From contig NZ_OY775905.1 in assembly GCF_963675065.1 (NCBI RefSeq), forward strand, positions 1,554,756-1,618,755: 64,000 nucleotides of DNA, given 5' to 3'. A program made the position numbers and the translations under genes. How positions within the stretch are numbered: the first letter of the stretch is position 1; every line of letters starts with the position of its first letter. The notes beneath the pieces were generated by a model. It was not told where the DNA came from. It saw nothing but the letters and a program-made list of their open reading frames with translations, and searched no databases. Of the stretch, positions 48,001 to 56,461 are shown piece by piece. The DNA comes from an uncultured Draconibacterium sp. Lineage in GTDB: Bacteria; Bacteroidota; Bacteroidia; Bacteroidales; Prolixibacteraceae.

Positions 48001-48215
48001 GCTACCTCGATAGTGTAAACACCATCAACATCGGTAATAGTACCGTTAGTTGTTCCTTTTTCAACAATTGTTACACCTGGCAATGCCATGCCCGAGGCGT
48101 CTTTCACAGTACCCGAAACCGAAATTTCCTGGGCAAATGCGATTGTTGAAAACAAACTAAGCAGAATGAAAAACATTCCCTTAGTCGCATTTTTAAGTTT
48201 GATTCTTTTTACCAT
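45027..48215 (-). CDS. SusC-like TonB-dependent transporter of the fructan locus
   Basis: A 1062-residue outer-membrane importer. Signal peptide ends near IAFAQ; then a carboxypeptidase-like domain (VSGTVKDASGMALPGVTIVEKG), the plug (VGYSVQRKADLTGAVEVV; GARASNGVVIVTTKN) and the barrel ending AGVNVAF. No STN domain, as expected for an HTCS-controlled transporter. It starts 12 bases after the fructokinase stop, so fructokinase, porter and outer-membrane importer are made from one mRNA. Confidence 0.96.
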   Translation of the reverse strand: MVKRIKLKNATKGMFFILLSLFSTIAFAQEISVSGTVKDASGMALPGVTIVEKGTTNGTITDVDGVYTIEVAGADAVLQISFIGMKSQEIAVSGRTSINIDMEDETIGLAEVVAVGYSVQRKADLTGAVEVVQMDAIENVSLSSGNPMQALQGHVPGLYIEKTGTPSATSSRILIRGVNTLGDNNPLYIIDGVPTKRPEVFQGLSAGSIVSVQVLKDASASSIYGARASNGVVIVTTKNGSDKKGEVKVEFNSNFSVQSEKSQRYDMLNAVDRGRALWQASVNDGVDPTSGYGEIYNFDWNGDYNNPVLNGVTVQPYVGGDMNVPAGDTDWQDATYETGFVINNDLTVSGGTEKSSVLMNIGYIKNTGMLKYTNYDRITARINGQTSMLDDRVKFGINAQVVSSNETLETPDLGSAPTPGLAITLAPTIPLYDSNGNYGGPLGSGYSDRNNPVMMQYINRWDNTNRRYLFGSVFAEIQPVKNLVLRTTLGIDYSMVKDKDIEPAFSNGFIARSVNNLRIYNSDFTSITWSNTANYKLDIGKSKFGFLLGIEAVSDNFQDFTGYKEGFSSQTEEFFVLSAGTSNGNSFGTATSSRLFSQFGKIDYNYNERFLASFTLRRDGSSRFGADNRYGFFPAATFGWRLSEEEFMTGMEKISNLKFRAGVGRVGNQDVGDFASLGLFEPRYGAVASQVDGIFHNDFFDDYWNVGSAYALDGQDSGNLPSGFVSVQAGNPALKWETTDELNLGIDFGFFDSQLVGAFDWYTRKTTDILIQPPVASALGEGQLQFLNGATKKNTGWEFALSYRKKVNSDLSYEIAGSASHFADKITELPEEVRTAYPGNSEQTVLGHSELSIFGYVADGIFKNQGEVDAHASQVGAAPGRIRWADLNDDGAINSLDQKFLGTLLPKLEYSLRIDVNYKDFDLSVFGSGVAGKTGYDPYTYYNDFIRGRDNVGPGVFKAWTTQNSDSDVPALTLSDSNNETRTSSYLNVNASYFKLRNIQLGYSLPKTVLDNVGIDKVRFYLMAENLFWIQSNEFQGPDPERTDVNTIPIPRTFSAGVNVAF

Positions 48216-48227
48216 AATCAGATTAGT

Positions 48228-49160
48228 TTAATTAATTTGAATATTATTTCTTTCGATAGTTGGTTGGTCATTCGATAGGATTTCCTCAATTTCATCCATG
48301 TCGTATTTTGGAGTAGCACCGGCTTTCGATGCTACAAATGCGCCGGTTGCACAAGCAAAAGCCAATGCGTCGGCAGGTTCTTTTTTATTTAACAGAGAGG
48401 CAATTAGTCCGGCAAGAAATGCATCGCCGGCACCAACTGTATCGACTGCATTTACTTTAAAACCAGGGTGTTCGTAAAATTTTCCGTTGCAGTATAACAA
48501 AGCACCTTTTTCGCCTTTGGTTACACATAACATTCCGATGTTATAGTGTTTTACAAACCATTCCATGAGGTTGTGCTCGTCAGAACTGGGGCGGTTGTAC
48601 CATCCTGCAAAGACCTCCAGCTCTTCGTCGTTGAGTTTTACCACATCAGTTTTTTCCAGAAGCTTTTCAACTACTTCCTGCGAATCATATGGCTTACGAA
48701 AATTTACATCAATCAATTTCAGTCCATCGTAATCCAGCAGATTCATCAGTGTTTCGCGGGTTAAAGGATTGCGCGAAGCCAGTGATCCGTAAATCAGCAA
48801 ACCTGCCTGCCTGGCCTTTTTCATTAGCGAATCAGTTAGTTGAATATTATCCCAGGCTACGGGTTCACAAATTTCGTAGGTAGCGTTGTTGTTTTCATCC
48901 AAATGCACCAGTACTTCACTGGTAGGCAGATTATCATCGGTTTGAATGTATGCGGTAGACATTCCCGAATCTTCAAGGAATTTTTTTAGTTCTGCTCCCG
49001 GTTCGTCGTTTCCAACACTGCTGGCAATGGTAGCATCCAAACCGATAGCATTGAGGTGAAGCGCCACGTTCATGGGAGCACCTCCGGCTTTCGCGCCCGA
49101 TGGCAAACGATCCCAAAGCACCTCACCAAAACACAATATTTCGTTGTTCTTAATTTCCAT
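48228..49160 (-). CDS. PfkB-family fructokinase
   Basis: A 310-residue cytoplasmic sugar kinase that should phosphorylate fructose freed from fructan. PfkB signature 1 (GGAPMNVALHLNAIG, about 26-40) and signature 2 (DTVGAGDAFLAG, catalytic base D246) are both present. The equivalent B. thetaiotaomicron fructan locus also has a fructokinase next to its inner-membrane transporter (BT1757/BT1758). It lies 12 bases from both neighbours in the operon. Confidence 0.94.
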   Translation of the reverse strand: MEIKNNEILCFGEVLWDRLPSGAKAGGAPMNVALHLNAIGLDATIASSVGNDEPGAELKKFLEDSGMSTAYIQTDDNLPTSEVLVHLDENNNATYEICEPVAWDNIQLTDSLMKKARQAGLLIYGSLASRNPLTRETLMNLLDYDGLKLIDVNFRKPYDSQEVVEKLLEKTDVVKLNDEELEVFAGWYNRPSSDEHNLMEWFVKHYNIGMLCVTKGEKGALLYCNGKFYEHPGFKVNAVDTVGAGDAFLAGLIASLLNKKEPADALAFACATGAFVASKAGATPKYDMDEIEEILSNDQPTIERNNIQIN

Positions 49161-49172
49161 GTTTGTTTAGTA

Positions 49173-50516
49173 TTATTTGATTCGTTTTTTCATATCCTGT
49201 TGTATTTCCTCCAACGACTTGCCTTTCGTTTCGGGTAATACTTTCCAGGCAAAGAAGAAGTGCAACACCATCATTACCGCGAAAAAGCCAAAGGAGATAC
49301 CGCCACCGACGGTGTTGTTCAATACCGGGAATCCCCAAATAAGAGCCGCGGCAAAAATCCAGTGGGTAAAACTTCCTAGTGCCTGCCCCTTTGAGCGTAC
49401 TTTGTTGGGGAATATCTCGGAAATAACCACCCAAAGCACTGCTCCTTGTGAGAAGGCAAAAAAGGCAATGAAACCCATCAGATAGATCATTACTCCGTAA
49501 CCGCCAAAATCGGAGTAGTTATTGGTAAAAAATGACTTTGAAAGAAGACCCAGAAAAATGACCATCCCAACTGATCCGGCCATAAGAAGTGTTCTTCGCC
49601 CGTATTTATCGATAAGGAAAAGTGCCACGAAAGTGAACACCAAATTGGTAGCTCCTACCGAAATAGACTGAAGTAGTGAAGCATTGGTTCCAAATCCTGC
49701 CATTTCAAAAACTCGTGGAGCATAAATCATAATGGCATTTATACCTGCCAGCTGGTTAAAGGCAGCAATCAAAAAGGCAATCATTATTGGAAAACGGTAA
49801 GCTTTTACAAACAACTTTCCGTGCCCCATAGCTTCCTCTTCTTCTACCGATTGTTTTACAATGCGTACTTCTTCCTTTGGATTTTCAGCCTTAATGCGCT
49901 GAAATACAGCCAATGCCTCATCAGTATGTCCCTGGTTTACCAACCAACGCGGACTTTCAGGAACCAGGTTCAGCAATAAAAAGAAGGTTGCAGCGGGAAT
50001 AGCTTCCACACCGATCATCCAGCGCCACGATCCACTCTCGAAAATATTTGCCAAAAGGTAATTTACCGCAAAAGCCAGAAAGATGGCAGTAACCACAAAA
50101 AACTGATTTAACAAAACCAGCTGTCCGCGCTTTTTTGCAGGCGATATTTCGGCTATAAACATGGGTGTAACCACCGAAATACAACCTAAAAGAACTCCGG
50201 TTATAAAACGGCAAGCCAGCAACATTCCCCAGTTAATAGCAAATGCACTACCCAGTGTCGACAATGCAAAAAGGCCGGATAATACGATTAATGATTTGCG
50301 ACGCCCAAATTTTTCAGCCGGTTTACCTATTATAACAGTACCAACTATGGTACCCATAATGGCAACAGCAACTGTAAATCCCAGCCAAAAACTATTTAAG
50401 TCGAATAAGGTTTCCAGTTGCGATGTGGTACCCGACATCATAGCAATGTCGTAACCAAAAAGAAAGCCGCCAAGAGCGATTATTATGGCAACTGAAAATA
50501 CGTTTTGTGTTTTCAT
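49173..50516 (-). CDS. MFS sugar porter (probable fructose:H+ symporter)
   Basis: A 447-residue major facilitator with about 12 membrane helices. Sugar-porter family marks are visible: GRRKSL in loop 2-3, PESPRWL before the central loop, DKYGRR in loop 8-9 and PETKGKSLEE at the C-terminus. As first gene of the fructan operon, before fructokinase, it should bring fructose from the periplasm into the cytoplasm. A candidate -7 element (TACCTTTG on the minus strand) lies about 35 bases upstream. Confidence 0.94.
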   Translation of the reverse strand: MKTQNVFSVAIIIALGGFLFGYDIAMMSGTTSQLETLFDLNSFWLGFTVAVAIMGTIVGTVIIGKPAEKFGRRKSLIVLSGLFALSTLGSAFAINWGMLLACRFITGVLLGCISVVTPMFIAEISPAKKRGQLVLLNQFFVVTAIFLAFAVNYLLANIFESGSWRWMIGVEAIPAATFFLLLNLVPESPRWLVNQGHTDEALAVFQRIKAENPKEEVRIVKQSVEEEEAMGHGKLFVKAYRFPIMIAFLIAAFNQLAGINAIMIYAPRVFEMAGFGTNASLLQSISVGATNLVFTFVALFLIDKYGRRTLLMAGSVGMVIFLGLLSKSFFTNNYSDFGGYGVMIYLMGFIAFFAFSQGAVLWVVISEIFPNKVRSKGQALGSFTHWIFAAALIWGFPVLNNTVGGGISFGFFAVMMVLHFFFAWKVLPETKGKSLEEIQQDMKKRIK

Positions 50517-50550
50517 TTCGATTCAGAATTATTGGTTTAAAACTCTGAAT

Positions 50551-50558
50551 CAAAGGTA
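50551..50558 (-). promoter_or_regulatory. Candidate -7 element of the fructan operon
   Basis: TACCTTTG on the minus strand matches TAnnTTTG and lies 35 bases before the MFS start codon. The -33 region does not show a well-spaced TTTG (nearest TTG is 27 bases away), which fits a promoter that needs an activator. Confidence 0.45.
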
Positions 50559-50586
50559 TGGGGGTAGGCTTTTTTTTGCTTTAAAC

Positions 50587-50658
50587 AATGTTACCGAGTG
50601 TTAAAACCATGTAACATTATCAGCCTAAATATCAATACGTTTATACTTATGTAACATC
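50587..50658. promoter_or_regulatory. Repeated sites, candidate fructan HTCS operator
   Basis: ATGTAACAT occurs exactly at 50609-50617 and 50649-50657, 40 bases apart (about four helical turns), and a third, inverted part-copy AATGTTAC lies at 50587-50594. The block sits upstream of the candidate operon promoter, between the divergent porter and HTCS genes. Position and phasing suit binding of the AraC-type domains of a dimeric HTCS. Confidence 0.45.
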
Positions 50659-50782
50659 ACTATCAATTATGATACAATTAGAAAAATTAATGATAGTTTT
50701 CTTTCACGTTATCACGTTAATTGAGATATGATAATTTGAAATTTATTACCTTCACAAAAGTATATTAATCAGACTAAGCTAT

Positions 50783-53569
50783 ATGACGAAGAAATTAACA
50801 ATCCTATTTCTTTTCGTACTCCTATTCTCCTTCTTTAGTCTTTCGTCAAAAGAAAAACACAAAATTGGATTTTCGCAATGCACCACAGGCGATGACTGGC
50901 GCAAATCGATGCACCGCGAAATGATGATAGAACTGGCTTTTTACCCCGATTTTGAACTGATAATAAAAGACGCCAACGACAATAGCGACCAACAAATAAA
51001 CGACATCAGGCAACTGTTGGAAGAAAAAATCGACCTTTTAATTGTCTCTCCCAACGAATCGGAACCAATAACACCAATTGTTGAAGAGGTATATAACAGC
51101 GGAATTCCTGTTATCGTTATCGACAGGCAAATAGCCTCGGAGGCTTATACTGCGTATGTTGGTGCCAACAATTATTTAATTGGAAAAGAAGCCGGGGATT
51201 ATGCGGTAAAATTGTTAAATGGCAAAGGTAAAATCGTTGAAATTACCGGGCTACAAGGTTCATCTCCTGCAATTAACAGACACAATGGGTTCATGGAAGT
51301 GATTTCGCAATATCCCGATATGGAGCTGGTTGCTTCGGAATCGGGTAAGTGGAATTATGGCGACAGTAAAACGGTAATGCAACATTTTCTTGACCAAAAA
51401 CTGGACTTCGATCTCGTTTTCTCGCATAATGACCGGATTGCCAGAGCAGCTTACGAAGTAATTGATGCGAATAACATTGGCGAGAAATTTATCCTGGGTA
51501 TCGACGGACTATTGGGAGATGACGGAGGAATAGAAGATGTGATTGATGCTAAAATTGATGCTACCTTTCTTTATCCTACCGGTGGAGCCGAGGCCATTCA
51601 ACTGGCTGATAAAATTCTGAACAAGCAGCCATTTGATCGTATCAATATTCTTGAAACAGTGGTTATTGATAACAACAATGCCAAAATATTAAAACTTCAG
51701 TACGAGGCCGTTGCTGATCTCCAGGGAAAAATAGAAGATCAAAAATCCGTTCTCGAAAACCAGATCGCCCGCTTTAAAAGTCAACAAAGCTTCTTAATTG
51801 TTGTCCTGGTTTTGTTGGTAGCCATTGTGATTTTGGTTATTCAAACCTTCAGAGCTTATCGGATTAAAAGGTCGGCCAACGAAAAACTCGAGCATCAAAA
51901 ACTCGAAATCGAAAAAAGAAACCGTGAAATTATAAAACAAAGAGACCAACTTATTGATGTTTCGGAAAAACTGGAGGAGGCCACACAAACCAAACTTCGT
52001 TTTTTCACCAATATGTCGCATGAGTTCAGAACGCCGCTTACGCTCATCATTGGCCCGTTAGAGGATATGATCGAATCTGCAGATATTCCTCAACGTTTTA
52101 AAAAACAGGTTTCCATGATGCACCAGAATTCACTTCGCCTGTTGCACATGATCAACCAGCTGATGGATTTCAGGAAAATAGAGAACAATAAAATGCAGTT
52201 GCAAGCCGCCAGTTACGACATTGTTGGTTTCCTTAACGAAATTGTAATGCCCTTTTACGACCTGGCTGAGAAGAAGCATATATCAATTGTTTTGGAAGCA
52301 GAAAAAAGCCATTTAAATGCCTGGTTCGACCTTAACAAACTTGATAAAGTTATATTTAACCTGCTCTCAAATGCCATTAAATTCACTCCTGTTAATGGTA
52401 CTATTCATATCTCTCTTAAAGTAATTAAACCTTTAACACAGAAGATTTGGGATGAAGAAGTTGAAATTATAATTTCCGATACAGGCAACGGAATTCCAAC
52501 GGATCAGATTGACCATATTTTTGATCGTTTTTACCAGGCAGAAAGCTCACGTGGTTTTATGGGAACAGGACTGGGACTTTCGCTTTCGAAAGAATTTGTT
52601 GACCTGCACCACGGAGAAATTGAGGTTAAAAGCACCATTGGAGAAGGAACCACTTTCACTATTCATTTGCCACTTGGAAACGCCCATCTTAGCCCATCTG
52701 AAAAAATTGAAACACCTATAAACGAGACAAAAAAGAAGCAGATTCAACGAAACAACGAAATCCATATCAATCCGGTTTTGGATACCGAAGAAAAGAAGAT
52801 TGAGACAAATTTTGAGGAAAAACCGACGCTTCTTTTGGTTGAGGATGAGATCGAAATTCGTGAATATATAAAAGACAGTTTGGTTGATCATTATCATATT
52901 CTGGAAGCAGAAAATGGAAGGCTGGCACTGGATATAATCAGGGAAAACGAACCCGACCTTATTGTTAGCGATATTATGATGCCGGAAATGGATGGGCTGG
53001 AATTGACCCGCACTTTAAAAATCGATTTAAAAACCTGCCATATTCCAATCATCCTTCTAACAGCAAAAGCTTCGCAGGAGCAGAAATTTGAAGGTCTGGA
53101 AGAAGGAGCCGATTCATACATTCCGAAACCGTTTAACAGCAGGCACCTGCAAATCAGGGTGAAGAAATTGCTCGAACTCAGAAAGAAAATGCAGGAACGC
53201 TACAAAGGTCAGCTACTTATCGCAGATGACGACAAAGATCTTTCGCGCCTCGATCGCAAGTTTCTGAATAAAATCTCGCATATAGTGGAAGAACACCGCG
53301 ACAAGGAGGAGTTTTCGGTAGAAGAACTTAGTCAATTACTGGGTCTGTCGCGCGTGCATGTTTACCGGAAAATTAAAAAGCTGACCGGAATGTCAGTCAG
53401 CGAATTTGTACGATCTGTAAAATTGAAACTCTCCTTAAATCTGATAAAAAACAGCGGAAAAACGATGGCTGAGATTGCCTACGAAGTTGGTTTTTCATCG
53501 CCTTCGTATTTCACAAAATGTTTTAAGGACCAGTTTGGAATGTCGCCAAGTGAATATGCAAAAAAGTGA
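50783..53569 (+). CDS. HTCS with periplasmic sugar-binding sensor (BT1754-like fructose sensor)
   Basis: A 928-residue hybrid two-component regulator. After a signal anchor, residues about 25-310 form a type I periplasmic-binding (LacI/RbsB-like) domain (KIGFSQCTTGDDWRKSM, VIDRQIASEAYTAYVGANN). A coiled coil and membrane helix (about 337-357) lead to the kinase with H413 (MSHEFRTPLT) and ATPase motifs (DTGNGIP, GTGLGLSL), a receiver with D730 (SDIMMPEMDG), and an AraC-type DNA-binding domain (about 825-928). The same arrangement is known for BT1754 of B. thetaiotaomicron, which binds fructose and activates the fructan PUL. Divergent placement from a full fructan operon supports the same job here. 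Confidence 0.96.
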   Translation: MTKKLTILFLFVLLFSFFSLSSKEKHKIGFSQCTTGDDWRKSMHREMMIELAFYPDFELIIKDANDNSDQQINDIRQLLEEKIDLLIVSPNESEPITPIVEEVYNSGIPVIVIDRQIASEAYTAYVGANNYLIGKEAGDYAVKLLNGKGKIVEITGLQGSSPAINRHNGFMEVISQYPDMELVASESGKWNYGDSKTVMQHFLDQKLDFDLVFSHNDRIARAAYEVIDANNIGEKFILGIDGLLGDDGGIEDVIDAKIDATFLYPTGGAEAIQLADKILNKQPFDRINILETVVIDNNNAKILKLQYEAVADLQGKIEDQKSVLENQIARFKSQQSFLIVVLVLLVAIVILVIQTFRAYRIKRSANEKLEHQKLEIEKRNREIIKQRDQLIDVSEKLEEATQTKLRFFTNMSHEFRTPLTLIIGPLEDMIESADIPQRFKKQVSMMHQNSLRLLHMINQLMDFRKIENNKMQLQAASYDIVGFLNEIVMPFYDLAEKKHISIVLEAEKSHLNAWFDLNKLDKVIFNLLSNAIKFTPVNGTIHISLKVIKPLTQKIWDEEVEIIISDTGNGIPTDQIDHIFDRFYQAESSRGFMGTGLGLSLSKEFVDLHHGEIEVKSTIGEGTTFTIHLPLGNAHLSPSEKIETPINETKKKQIQRNNEIHINPVLDTEEKKIETNFEEKPTLLLVEDEIEIREYIKDSLVDHYHILEAENGRLALDIIRENEPDLIVSDIMMPEMDGLELTRTLKIDLKTCHIPIILLTAKASQEQKFEGLEEGADSYIPKPFNSRHLQIRVKKLLELRKKMQERYKGQLLIADDDKDLSRLDRKFLNKISHIVEEHRDKEEFSVEELSQLLGLSRVHVYRKIKKLTGMSVSEFVRSVKLKLSLNLIKNSGKTMAEIAYEVGFSSPSYFTKCFKDQFGMSPSEYAKK

Positions 53570-53645
53570 ACTACTTCAGGCAAGGGCTATTATGATAAAA
53601 GTATTTTGGATTAAATTTTCGCTTACTTGTGATTTCTTTTGCGAT

Positions 53646-53697
53646 AAAAAAAGGAGCTGAATTTCAGAGATTTAAACTCTTACCTTTCAACTCCTTT
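53646..53697 (-). terminator. Terminator next to the tRNA-like remnant
   Basis: AAAGGAGCTGAA (53650-53661) pairs with TTCAACTCCTTT (53686-53697), 11 of 12 matches, with an inner AGAG/CTCT stem; the minus strand continues with seven T. It directly follows the tRNA 3'-end-like sequence, as expected for a tRNA transcript, and may also block read-through from the HTCS gene. Confidence 0.7.
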
Positions 53698-53698
53698 G

Positions 53699-53729
53699 TA
53701 CCCGGGGCGGGAATCGAACCACGCCCCTA
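53699..53729 (-). other. tRNA 3'-end-like fragment, possible attachment-site remnant
   Basis: The minus strand reads GTGGTTCGATTCCCGCCCC then GGGTAC, that is a T-loop (TTCGATT), its 3' stem and an acceptor-like 3' end. The 5' side of the T stem is imperfect and no D or anticodon arm precedes it, so it is not a whole tRNA. It is followed by a terminator and preceded by mobile-element genes, as expected for one end of an element inserted into a tRNA gene. No second copy was found in the window. Confidence 0.4.
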
Positions 53730-53877
53730 ATGCGCTTATAATCAATATGTTATTCCAATACAAATTATGAGGTCTCGTTTTTGTCTCTCACTGGTTCATT
53801 TTCAATATTTTATAGCTTAAAAATACAAATTTTTGTGGTCTTATTCAAGCCATAGTGATCCCAATTCTTAACTAATC

Positions 53878-55068
53878 TTAGTATAAAAAACCAAACAACC
53901 AGATAGGAACTTTATTACCTGTTCCAACTTCAATATCATCAGATACAATCAGGTAATTATCCAAATGTTTCACTTGTGTTGTGGTCTTATTCTTCCCTCC
54001 TATCTCCAAAGTATAACCGTCGAAAACAAAATCACCGGCTTTTGGTGAATATACTTGAAGTCCTGCATTATGTAACTGGTTAAATACAAACGTTTCACGA
54101 ACATTTCCTATATCTGGTTTACTCTTTAAAGCATATGCCAGGTTCGTATTTTCAAGATATATTTTATCCGGCTTCTGCAAAGTTGAAACGCCTTTTCCTT
54201 CAGTGCTTAAGGTATTTAACAAACGTGCATCTGCAAGCTGGTAAATGTATTGATAAACACTGTCACGACTCAAATCCAGTTTTCTTGACAGCGCAGCGAT
54301 ATTCGGTTTAAATGGTACGGATTCAGCAATTACTGCCAGCAATTTTTTTACTTTATTGGCCGTGCCCGAATTATAAGCAGCAATATAGGCCAGATCAGTG
54401 TCTACAATTGTATTTATTACTTGATTCAATTTCAACAAATAGGAATCTTCTCCTTCCATAAAGATGGGTAGATAACCCATCTCGGTATATTTTCTGAATA
54501 CCGGTAATGGTCTCAGCTTTTCACTTATTGTGCGACTAAGATTACGGTGATTCGTAGAGATATCATCAATTGTAACTGGATCAAAATTGACTTTATCAGA
54601 AAATTGTAAATACTCACGAAATGATAAACCTGCCAACATGTAACTTACAACTCTTCTACTTAAATCTGCTTCTCCACGGTATATATCCAAAGCCGAGGAA
54701 GCTGAAAAAATTATTTTCAGTTCAGGTAAACCATCATAGATGTTTTTTAATTCGACTGACCAGTTTTTATACTTGTGAACTTCATCAATAACAAGAAGTT
54801 TTCCTCCTTGTTTATACCAATCATTTGCGGTCTCCAGTAATGTATGATTGTAAAACCAGGTGTGATCAGCAGTTATATATAAAGCTGTTTCCGGTAATCC
54901 CAAATCAAATTTGACATATTGCAACATCAGAGTGGTCTTTCCCGCACCACGCGGACCTTTAATTGCAATCATTCTTTGATTCCAGTTTATTCTTTCATGC
55001 AGATATCGTCTAAACTCATTCTTTACATTCCGCAGAATATTCTCTTGAAATTCGAATAACACTTCCAT
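53878..55068 (-). CDS. AAA ATPase with DUF4143 domain
   Basis: A protein of about 396 residues of the AAA_14/DUF4143 group. The start chosen is the ATG at 55068; a TTG seven codons earlier falls inside a repeated operator-like sequence and is less likely. Visible: Walker A GPRGAGKTT, Walker B LLVIDEVHKYKNW, sensor IIFSASSALD, a winged-helix-like middle (ALSRKLDLSRDSVYQYIYQL) and a C-terminal nuclease-like DUF4143 part (FVFNQL, DGYTLEIGGKNKTTTQ). Such ATPases are frequent singletons in genomes, often with mobile elements; their substrate is unclear. Two exact 21-base repeats lie at and just upstream of the start. Confidence 0.88.
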   Translation of the reverse strand: MEVLFEFQENILRNVKNEFRRYLHERINWNQRMIAIKGPRGAGKTTLMLQYVKFDLGLPETALYITADHTWFYNHTLLETANDWYKQGGKLLVIDEVHKYKNWSVELKNIYDGLPELKIIFSASSALDIYRGEADLSRRVVSYMLAGLSFREYLQFSDKVNFDPVTIDDISTNHRNLSRTISEKLRPLPVFRKYTEMGYLPIFMEGEDSYLLKLNQVINTIVDTDLAYIAAYNSGTANKVKKLLAVIAESVPFKPNIAALSRKLDLSRDSVYQYIYQLADARLLNTLSTEGKGVSTLQKPDKIYLENTNLAYALKSKPDIGNVRETFVFNQLHNAGLQVYSPKAGDFVFDGYTLEIGGKNKTTTQVKHLDNYLIVSDDIEVGTGNKVPIWLFGFLY

Positions 55069-55121
55069 TTTGTCGTTTCTATTCGACAAATATAATTATT
55101 TTTTGTCGTTTCTATTCGACA
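55068..55121 (-). promoter_or_regulatory. Two exact 21-base repeats at the ATPase gene start
   Basis: TTTTGTCGTTTCTATTCGACA occurs (plus-strand reading) at 55068-55088 and 55101-55121, 33 bases apart (about three turns). Each copy has mirrored ends GTCG/CGAC. The first abuts the ATG, so a bound protein would block transcription or translation start; autoregulation is a fair guess. Confidence 0.5.
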
Positions 55122-55172
55122 TTTTTTTAAATACTACTCTTTAAATTGTACTTTCTTATTCATTAAATACAC

Positions 55173-55221
55173 TTTTTCGAACGACTTTTTGCAATTTGCC
55201 ACATTTTTTCGAACGACTTTT
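55173..55221. repeat. Direct repeat, 17 bases, two copies
   Basis: TTTTTCGAACGACTTTT occurs at 55173-55189 and 55205-55221, 32 bases apart. Copy spacing resembles that of the repeats at the ATPase start, 50-100 bases away, but the sequence differs. Function unknown; iteron-like or operator roles are possible. Confidence 0.5.
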
Positions 55222-55561
55222 GGTGCCTATGAAATGAAAAATACTCCCATTTTCATTCATTTCCCAAGGCTATCGTTAATCCCAAATCGTAAACACCGGC
55301 TCTTTCCAATTCAGGCATTAGGCAAAAGGAAACGGAATAAATGGACTGAAAGATTGCGCCGGATGACAGTAAATTGGCAAGTGTTTTTCCAATACTTTGA
55401 TGTCAAGTCTCCTTTCGAAGTATGAGAAAGGTGTATTGGCAGCAAAGAATACTAACAATCCCAAAACTCTTGTCAATTTGCTGGCTGCGTTTATGCCGTA
55501 AGCTTTTGACGTTTGACTGAATTGAAATTAATTTGTTGAAAATTTGGGTAAACCATATGAC
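55222..55561. other. Spacer in the mobile-element remnant
   Basis: No supported gene. Small open frames exist, including a 33-codon frame at 55400-55501 on the plus strand and the tail of a 78-codon frame ending at 55425, but neither shows a recognisable domain. They may be eroded parts of the element. Confidence 0.4.
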
Positions 55562-56461
55562 CTACATCCGGTACCCCCTGTTCCTTTTCTTTTTGGGTTT
55601 AATTTGTTGATAGGATTCCCTTTTACGTCGTCTTTCTTCATCCTTCTCTGCCTGTAGCAGACCTTCCTTTATCAACTGATGCAAAGCCTTATCCAGTGAT
55701 GGATTATCAATTACATCAAAATGCTCCTGTCTCTTATTCTCATCCAGCCTGTACTTGATTTTTGAATAGCTGAATTGCCTGTCGATTTTGGAACCATTAA
55801 ATTTTAAATCATTTTTGGTAAAGGAAATCCCCTGAACAACATTTGTATTCCCCCTGCATTTGTAGTTTACTGTTATCCCTTCTTTGTTCAGTTTAGCTTC
55901 CAGTTCGTCCAGGTCTTTACATTTGGGTACAAGCTCTTTCAGGCTGTAATAAATTTCATATTTTGTTTTGTCCGGTTCTTTTAGCCGGTGAACCTTTACA
56001 TTTTCTTTTCCCTTGGCAAAATACAAGTCATTTTTCCGAGTAAGCTCTTTACAGATCTTTTCACTGCGGTAACGATCATTTTTATTGGAAATCGTTTTCC
56101 CCAGGTTGTTTACCCTGTTATACACAATGTGAATATGGGGATGCTCTTTATCGTAATGCCGGGCTATTATAAACTGGGTATTTATGATTCCCATTTTGTT
56201 TAGATAATCATCTGCAATATTTAGAAGAAACTCATTATTCAACTTTGCTTTATCCTGGACTGAGAAATCCAGGGAAGTATGACCTACCGGTTTGCTTACC
56301 CTCGAATTAAGTTCTGTTTGAGCAACAAAACTTTTTGTAATCGAATTGGTATTTTTCAAACGTACGCCCTCTCCCATTAACAGCTCAGCCGCTTTTTTGG
56401 GATCAAGTATATATTCTACTGCCCCGGCAAAGTCTCCTCCCGTTGTAATCTTGGCAATCAT
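55562..56461 (-). CDS. Relaxase / mobilization nuclease (MobB/BmgA-like, Relaxase family)
   Basis: A 299-residue relaxase that should nick DNA at oriT to start conjugal transfer. The N-terminus MIAKITTGGDFAGAVEYIL has the family pattern; the three-histidine metal motif is HPHIHIVYNRV (about 107-117), and DRYRSEKICKELTRKNDLYFA follows. The C-terminus is strongly basic (KPKKKRNRGYRM). The length is normal for Bacteroidota mobilizable transposons. Its start overlaps the mobC stop by four bases. No type IV secretion genes or integrase are present, so it would need helper functions. Confidence 0.94.
   Translation of the reverse strand: MIAKITTGGDFAGAVEYILDPKKAAELLMGEGVRLKNTNSITKSFVAQTELNSRVSKPVGHTSLDFSVQDKAKLNNEFLLNIADDYLNKMGIINTQFIIARHYDKEHPHIHIVYNRVNNLGKTISNKNDRYRSEKICKELTRKNDLYFAKGKENVKVHRLKEPDKTKYEIYYSLKELVPKCKDLDELEAKLNKEGITVNYKCRGNTNVVQGISFTKNDLKFNGSKIDRQFSYSKIKYRLDENKRQEHFDVIDNPSLDKALHQLIKEGLLQAEKDEERRRKRESYQQIKPKKKRNRGYRM

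Noticed and set aside
53699..53770. Complete tRNA gene on the minus strand
   Set aside because: Only the T-loop, 3' stem and acceptor-like 3' end are recognisable; the 5' T-stem is imperfect and no anticodon or D arm precedes it.
55069..55089. TTG start codon for the AAA ATPase, seven codons upstream
   Set aside because: Those codons consist of the repeated 21-base sequence, which also occurs 33 bases further up without a reading frame; the ATG at 55068 is the natural start.
55189..55425. 78-codon frame in the mobile-element spacer
   Set aside because: No domain, unusual composition, begins inside a direct repeat; not enough to call a gene.
55400..55501. 33-codon frame with a plausible hydrophobic product
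   Set aside because: Too short and without context such as a clear ribosome-binding site or homologue; recorded in the spacer note only.
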